The notes under the pieces are model-generated. The model saw nothing but the letters and a program-made list of their open reading frames with translations. It searched no databases and was not told the DNA's origin. A stretch of DNA of 64,000 bases. It comes from Simplicispira lacusdiani (GTDB lineage Bacteria > Pseudomonadota > Gammaproteobacteria > Burkholderiales > Burkholderiaceae_C). The DNA is taken from assembly GCF_003604195.1 (NCBI RefSeq), contig NZ_QXGR01000006.1:62001-126000 (forward strand), read 5' to 3'. Of this stretch, positions 60,134-64,000 are shown in pieces; position 1 is the stretch's first letter, and every line of letters starts with the position of its first letter. The position numbers and the translations under genes are program-made.

Positions 60134-61732
60134 ATGCAAGCAGACCCGACATCCACTCCGCCCGCCCCCGCGCCGGCCGGCAACGGCGCCCCGGTCTCCC
60201 GCCTGGCCTTGCGCCGCGTGGCCATCGACACCTGGCGCGAGAACGTGGCCTACCTGCACCGCGACTGCGCTGTGTACCGCGCCGAGGGCTTTCAGGCGCT
60301 GTCCAAGGTCGAGGTGCGCGCCAACGGGCGGCGCATCCTGGCCACGGTGAACGTGGTGGACGACCCGGCCATCGTCGGCTGCCACGAGCTGGGCCTGTCG
60401 GAAGACGCCTTCGCCCAACTGGGCGTGGACAATGGCTACAGCGTGGCCGTGGCGCAGGCCGAGCCGCCCGAGTCCATGGGCGCGCTGTTCCGCAAGATCG
60501 CGGGCGAGCGTCTGGGGCGCGACGATTTCCGCGCCATCGTGCGCGACATCGCCGACCACCGCTATTCCAAGATCGAACTCACCGCCTTCGTCGTGGCGTG
60601 CAACCGCGACGAACTCGACCGCGAGGAGGTGTTCTTCCTGTCCGACGCCATGGTCCAGACCGGCCAGCGGCTGGACTGGCACGAGCCGCTGGTGGTGGAC
60701 AAGCACTGCATCGGCGGCATTCCGGGCAACCGCACCTCCATGCTGGTGGTGCCCATCGTCGCGGCGCACGGCATGCTGTGCCCCAAGACCTCGTCGCGCG
60801 CCATCACCTCGCCCGCCGGCACCGCCGACACCATGGAGGTGCTGGCCAACGTGGAGCTGCCGCTGGAGCAGCTCCAGCGCATCGTGCGCGACCACCGGGG
60901 GTGCCTGGCCTGGGGTGGCACGGCCCAGCTCTCGCCGGCCGACGACGTGCTGATCTCGGTGGAGCGGCCGCTCTCCATCGACTCGCCGGGGCAGATGGTG
61001 GCGTCCATCCTGTCGAAGAAGATCGCCGCCGGCTCCACCCACCTCGTGCTCGACATCCCCATCGGCGCCACGGCCAAGGTGCGCTCCATGCCCGAGGCGC
61101 AGCGCCTGCGCCGCCTGTTTGAATATGTGGCGCACCGCCTGGGGCTGTCGCTCGACGTGGTCATCACCGACGGGCGCCAGCCCATCGGCAACGGCATCGG
61201 CCCGGTGCTGGAGGCACGCGACGTGATGCGCGTGCTCGAAAACGACCCCCGCGCCCCCAACGACCTGCGCCAGAAAGCCCTGCGCCTGGCGGGCCGCCTG
61301 ATCGAGTGCGACCCCGACGTGCGTGGCGGCGACGGCTTCGGCATCGCGCGCGACATCCTCGACTCCGGCCGCGCGCTGGCCTGCATGCAGGCCATCATCC
61401 GGGCCCAGGGCGACAAGGATTTCGACCACAACAACCCCCGCCTGGGCGCGCTCAGCTTCGAGGTGCAGGCCCCCGGCGGGGGCGTCGTGGCGGGCATCGA
61501 CAACCAGCAGATCGCCCGTATCGCCCGCCTGGCGGGCGCGCCCAAGGTGCAGGGCGCGGGCGTGGACCTGCTGAGCAAGCTGGGCGATACCGTGCAGCCC
61601 GGCCAGCCCTTGTACCGGGTGCATGCCGACTTCCCGGCCGACCTCGAATTCGCCCGCCAGGCCTGCGCGCACGCCAGTGGCTACCGCATCGGCGCGGCCG
61701 AAGACGTGCCGCATGTCTTTGTGGAGTTCTGA
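60134..61732 (+). CDS. Archaeal-type thymidine/AMP phosphorylase family protein
   Basis: 532 residues. [19 protein letters not shown] and [20 protein letters not shown] match the archaeal AMP phosphorylase branch of the DeoA superfamily, not ordinary bacterial DeoA (KHSTGG type). [18 protein letters not shown] and [13 protein letters not shown] follow. The extra N-terminal 90 residues are typical of that branch. The expected reaction is phosphorolysis of NMPs, giving a base and ribose-1,5-bisphosphate, or of nucleosides. The next gene starts two bases after the stop. Confidence 0.85.
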   Translation: MQADPTSTPPAPAPAGNGAPVSRLALRRVAIDTWRENVAYLHRDCAVYRAEGFQALSKVEVRANGRRILATVNVVDDPAIVGCHELGLSEDAFAQLGVDNGYSVAVAQAEPPESMGALFRKIAGERLGRDDFRAIVRDIADHRYSKIELTAFVVACNRDELDREEVFFLSDAMVQTGQRLDWHEPLVVDKHCIGGIPGNRTSMLVVPIVAAHGMLCPKTSSRAITSPAGTADTMEVLANVELPLEQLQRIVRDHRGCLAWGGTAQLSPADDVLISVERPLSIDSPGQMVASILSKKIAAGSTHLVLDIPIGATAKVRSMPEAQRLRRLFEYVAHRLGLSLDVVITDGRQPIGNGIGPVLEARDVMRVLENDPRAPNDLRQKALRLAGRLIECDPDVRGGDGFGIARDILDSGRALACMQAIIRAQGDKDFDHNNPRLGALSFEVQAPGGGVVAGIDNQQIARIARLAGAPKVQGAGVDLLSKLGDTVQPGQPLYRVHADFPADLEFARQACAHASGYRIGAAEDVPHVFVEF

Positions 61733-61734
61733 GC

Positions 61735-62664
61735 ATGGCCAAAAGCACTGCTGCCTGCCTGCTGTACTTTGACGATGAACGCGCCGCAGCCGAACGCCTC
61801 GCCGCAGCTAGCGGCTTGAACGCGCTGGAAATCCAGCGCCATCGCTTCCCGGACGGCGAACTCAAGCTCACCCTGCCCGTGGACGCCGCCGGCCAGTTGC
61901 CCGCGCGCGCCGTGCTGCTGCGCAGCCTGCACCAACCCAATGACAAGCTCATCGAACTGCTGCTGGCCGCCCGCACCGCGCGCGGCCTGGGTGTGCGCCA
62001 CCTCACGTTGGTGGCGCCGTACCTCGCCTACATGCGCCAGGACATTGCCTTCCACCCTGGCGAAGCCGTGAGCCAGCGCATCGTCGGCCCCTTCCTGGCC
62101 AGCCTGTTCGACGCCGTGGTCACCGTGGACCCGCACCTGCACCGCGTCGCCACGCTCGAAGAGGCCGTGCCCGCCGCGCAGACCGTGGTGCTGAGCGGCG
62201 CCCCCCTGCTGGCCGACTGGATCGTCCAGCAGCGCCCCGGCGCGCTGCTCGTGGGCCCCGACGGCGAATCCGCCCAATGGGTGGCCCAGGCCGCCGCCCG
62301 CCACGGCCTTCAGCATGCCGTCTGCACCAAGGAACGCCACGGTGACCGCAGCGTCACCATCCACCTGCCGCCCGTGGCCGTGCAGGGCAGGGCGGTGGTG
62401 CTGCTCGACGACATGGCCAGCACCGGCCACACCCTGGCCCAGGCGACGCGCCTTCTGCTGGCGGCCGGCGCCGCCTCGGTGGACGTCGCGGTGACACACG
62501 CGCTGATCGACGCCGATGCGCTGGCCGCGCTGCACGCAGCAGGGGTGGGAGAGTTCTGGAGCACGGATTGCGTGGCGCACCCTACAAACGCGGTGGCGAT
62601 GGCGGTGGAGCTGGCGCGGGGGGTGGGGCAGTTGTGGGGCTTGGGGGCTGATATTCCCGGTTGA
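61735..62664 (+). CDS. Ribose-phosphate diphosphokinase-like (PRPP synthetase family)
   Basis: 309 residues. APYLAYMRQDIAFHPGEAVS, TVDPHLHRVATLEE, TKERHGDRSVTIHLPP and the PRPP loop VVLLDDMASTGHTL fit the PRPP synthetase family. They look closer to archaeal enzymes (RQD.xF.PGE.xS; TKxRxGD) than to the housekeeping bacterial Prs. It would make PRPP from ribose-5-phosphate and ATP, or act on a related sugar phosphate. It starts two bases after the phosphorylase gene, suggesting a joint pathway. A standard prs elsewhere in the genome is expected but cannot be seen. Confidence 0.85.
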   Translation: MAKSTAACLLYFDDERAAAERLAAASGLNALEIQRHRFPDGELKLTLPVDAAGQLPARAVLLRSLHQPNDKLIELLLAARTARGLGVRHLTLVAPYLAYMRQDIAFHPGEAVSQRIVGPFLASLFDAVVTVDPHLHRVATLEEAVPAAQTVVLSGAPLLADWIVQQRPGALLVGPDGESAQWVAQAAARHGLQHAVCTKERHGDRSVTIHLPPVAVQGRAVVLLDDMASTGHTLAQATRLLLAAGAASVDVAVTHALIDADALAALHAAGVGEFWSTDCVAHPTNAVAMAVELARGVGQLWGLGADIPG

Positions 62665-63032
62665 ATGTGTTTGCCCGCCTGGATATGTAGCACTGTCGGC
62701 CATGGTCCAGCAGCTGGGTTTCTGGTGGCCGGCTTCTGTGACACGACGGTTTGCAGCAGCCGACTCGTTCCAACTACTTGTCAATTTTTGGCGAGCGACC
62801 GCTTGGGCAAGCATCGGGGGCGCCACAACTGCAAATTCATCGGCCCGATTTCACCCCAACCCTTCGGGCAAGTGCCTTGCCGGGCGGTCTGCGGCGTTGC
62901 GGCGCTTGTGGATAGCCGAGCTGTACGCTGCGCCCCGCGCCTTGCATCCCAACACAGCAAAGGACTCGTGCGACTCCAAAAAGACTTTGAACCAAGGCTT
63001 TTGGAAGATTTAGCGTGGCCCACAAGGGGCTC
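62665..63032. other. 368-base gap of lower GC without a recognisable gene
   Basis: Short open frames exist in both directions but none shows protein family features or a convincing ribosome-binding site. Composition falls compared with the phosphorylase region, and this continues through the LysR gene to the window edge. I see no tRNA, hairpin terminator or repeat of the two families here. Confidence 0.5.
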
Positions 63033-63935
63033 TCAGTCATGCAGATGCTCGGCTACAAACTGGCGAAAAATTCCCATGGCAGGCGCTTCAGTACGGTCGG
63101 CCAGGGTAACGAACGCAAAGTGTGCGCCCTCGTTCAACGCCGGAGTGATGGGCAACTCCACCAAGCTACCGGCAGCGATGGCTTCACGCGCGGGCCTGAC
63201 GAGGCCGAGGAACACCGCGTCACTGCCTTGTACCGCGTATAACAAACTGTTGACATCGTTGCAACGCAAGGTCACTGCGACCTGGGGATCCGCTGCGGGT
63301 CCATAGCGGGTGATCAGAAGACGTGCCAACTCCGGATTGAGTGAAGTCGACGCTAACGGATAGCGTTGGAGGTGTGCAAATGTAATGGGGGTGTTGAGTT
63401 TGGCAAGGGGGTGACCCACGCGACAGATGAAACCACCGCGCATTTGGCCCAAATCTTCGATCAACAGGTCATCAGCTGGCGTGACGCTGCGTAGATCCAC
63501 GACCAGTGCGTCGAATCCACGTTCGCGCAAGCGCCTGGTCTGCAACTCCGGGGGGCCGGATTCGAGGCTGACCTGCACTCTTGGATGCATGCAAGCCATG
63601 TAACTCAGAAAAGGCTGCATCAGCAGTGCAGTCGGCCCCGCGCCGAGCCCAATGCGAATGACCCCCAAGTAGCCTTCTTGCAATAGCTGTGCGCTGCGTT
63701 TTAGCTCAACGGCATCCAGCACCATGCGGCGCGCCCGGCTTGCAACGGTCTGGCCGAACGGCGTCAACTCGTTGCGCTTGCCCATTCGGTCGATCAGACG
63801 TGCTCCGAGGTCGTCTTCGAGGGTCTGGATGCTGCGACTCAGGGCGGACTGGGTGATGTGGCACCGCTCCGCGGCGCGGCTGAACGAACCGGTGTCCGCC
63901 ACAGCCAGCAGGTACTCCAGATGGCGCAGGTTCAT
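63033..63935 (-). CDS. LysR family transcriptional regulator
   Basis: 300 residues. The N-terminal helix-turn-helix is clear (LRHLEYLLAVADTGSFSRAA, then CHITQSALSRSIQTLEDDLG), followed by a substrate-binding domain with VIRIGLGAGPTALLMQPFL. Codon use is visibly less GC-rich than in the neighbouring genes. It probably controls a divergent gene outside the window. The start at 63935 matches family N-termini. Confidence 0.9.
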   Translation of the reverse strand: MNLRHLEYLLAVADTGSFSRAAERCHITQSALSRSIQTLEDDLGARLIDRMGKRNELTPFGQTVASRARRMVLDAVELKRSAQLLQEGYLGVIRIGLGAGPTALLMQPFLSYMACMHPRVQVSLESGPPELQTRRLRERGFDALVVDLRSVTPADDLLIEDLGQMRGGFICRVGHPLAKLNTPITFAHLQRYPLASTSLNPELARLLITRYGPAADPQVAVTLRCNDVNSLLYAVQGSDAVFLGLVRPAREAIAAGSLVELPITPALNEGAHFAFVTLADRTEAPAMGIFRQFVAEHLHD

Positions 63936-63978
63936 TTCCTTAGTCGCATGAGTTTTTTGAATGAATTCTGAATAAATT

Positions 63979-63993
63979 ATGCATTAGACGCAT
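63979..63993. promoter_or_regulatory. LysR-type T-N11-A dyad upstream of the last regulator
   Basis: ATGC-ATTAGAC-GCAT is a dyad with T-N11-A spacing, 44 bases upstream of the LysR start, in an AT-rich region. It is likely an autoregulatory and divergent-promoter site. Confidence 0.45.
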
Positions 63994-64000
63994 TTGATCA

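Noticed and set aside
1..64000. CRISPR array, insertion sequence, integrase, rRNA operon or replication origin
   Set aside because: I looked for regularly spaced repeats, transposase or integrase motifs and rRNA sequence and saw none; the short palindromic elements are irregularly spaced and have no spacers.

Overview
The window is GC-rich (roughly two thirds G+C by eye), densely coding, and looks chromosomal. Gene content and order suggest a beta-proteobacterium of the Comamonadaceae (Acidovorax-like). The pointers are the iscRSUA-hscBA-fdx cluster followed by dnaQ and tandem tRNA-Val genes, a pyruvate dehydrogenase operon whose E3 carries its own lipoyl domain, a prkA-yeaH-spoVR stress operon, and many copies of a short palindromic repeat of a type I recall from that family. 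The genus is inferred from gene content; no rRNA marker is present.

Layout. 1-0.9 kb: 3' part of a YgiQ-type radical SAM gene. 1.1-4.0 kb: a Kef/YbaL-type antiporter and an EamA exporter behind a strongly structured leader. 4.3-9.3 kb: prkA-yeaH-spoVR. 9.3-12.2 kb (minus): cold-shock/DUF1294 protein, CaiB-type CoA-transferase, aromatic aminotransferase. 12.3-14.4 kb: uvrB. 14.4-20.8 kb: Fe-S assembly (iscR, S, U, A, hscB, hscA, fdx) and dnaQ, then two identical tRNA-Val(CAC) genes. 21.1-28.9 kb: a TetR-type regulator divergent from a fatty-acid beta-oxidation operon (acyl-CoA dehydrogenase, thiolase, FadB-like enzyme, second acyl-CoA dehydrogenase), then a second CaiB-type protein. 29.0-32.3 kb: HDAC-like deacetylase, LhgO-like oxidase, and the YqjD/YqjE/YqjK membrane trio. 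32.4-37.8 kb: pyrD, rpiA, a DUF4124/glutaredoxin protein, prlC, folD. 37.9-41.1 kb (minus): FixJ-like regulator and PAS sensor kinase. 41.3-47.5 kb: aceE-aceF-lpdA. 47.5-52.2 kb: DUF3079, EamA exporter with divergent LysR regulator, a tandem glutaredoxin-like protein, a DHFR-fold protein, an EVE-domain protein. 52.4-56.1 kb: a Tat-exported small subunit plus GMC oxidoreductase, then a tryptophanase. 56.2-60.1 kb: small membrane and envelope genes, a cyclase-like protein, an NlpC/P60 peptidase, a PQQ-type sugar dehydrogenase. 60.1-62.7 kb: an archaeal-type nucleotide phosphorylase coupled to a PRPP-synthetase-like gene. 62.7-64 kb: a lower-GC stretch with a LysR regulator.

The most distinctive signal is non-genic. 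About fourteen copies of one bipartite palindromic element (GCTAT...ATAGC next to AGCGC...GCGCT) sit between genes, exactly at stop codons, and inside coding regions. In aceF and lpdA the element encodes the Ala-Pro linkers. In the sugar dehydrogenase it encodes much of the signal peptide. In two genes it supplies the C-terminus and stop codon. A second, longer hairpin element occurs twice, with compensatory changes in its stem. Other notable points are an intrinsic terminator between iscA and hscB, an IscR-like operator at iscR, a 20-bp palindrome upstream of the beta-oxidation genes, and the AMP-phosphorylase/PRPP-synthetase pair.
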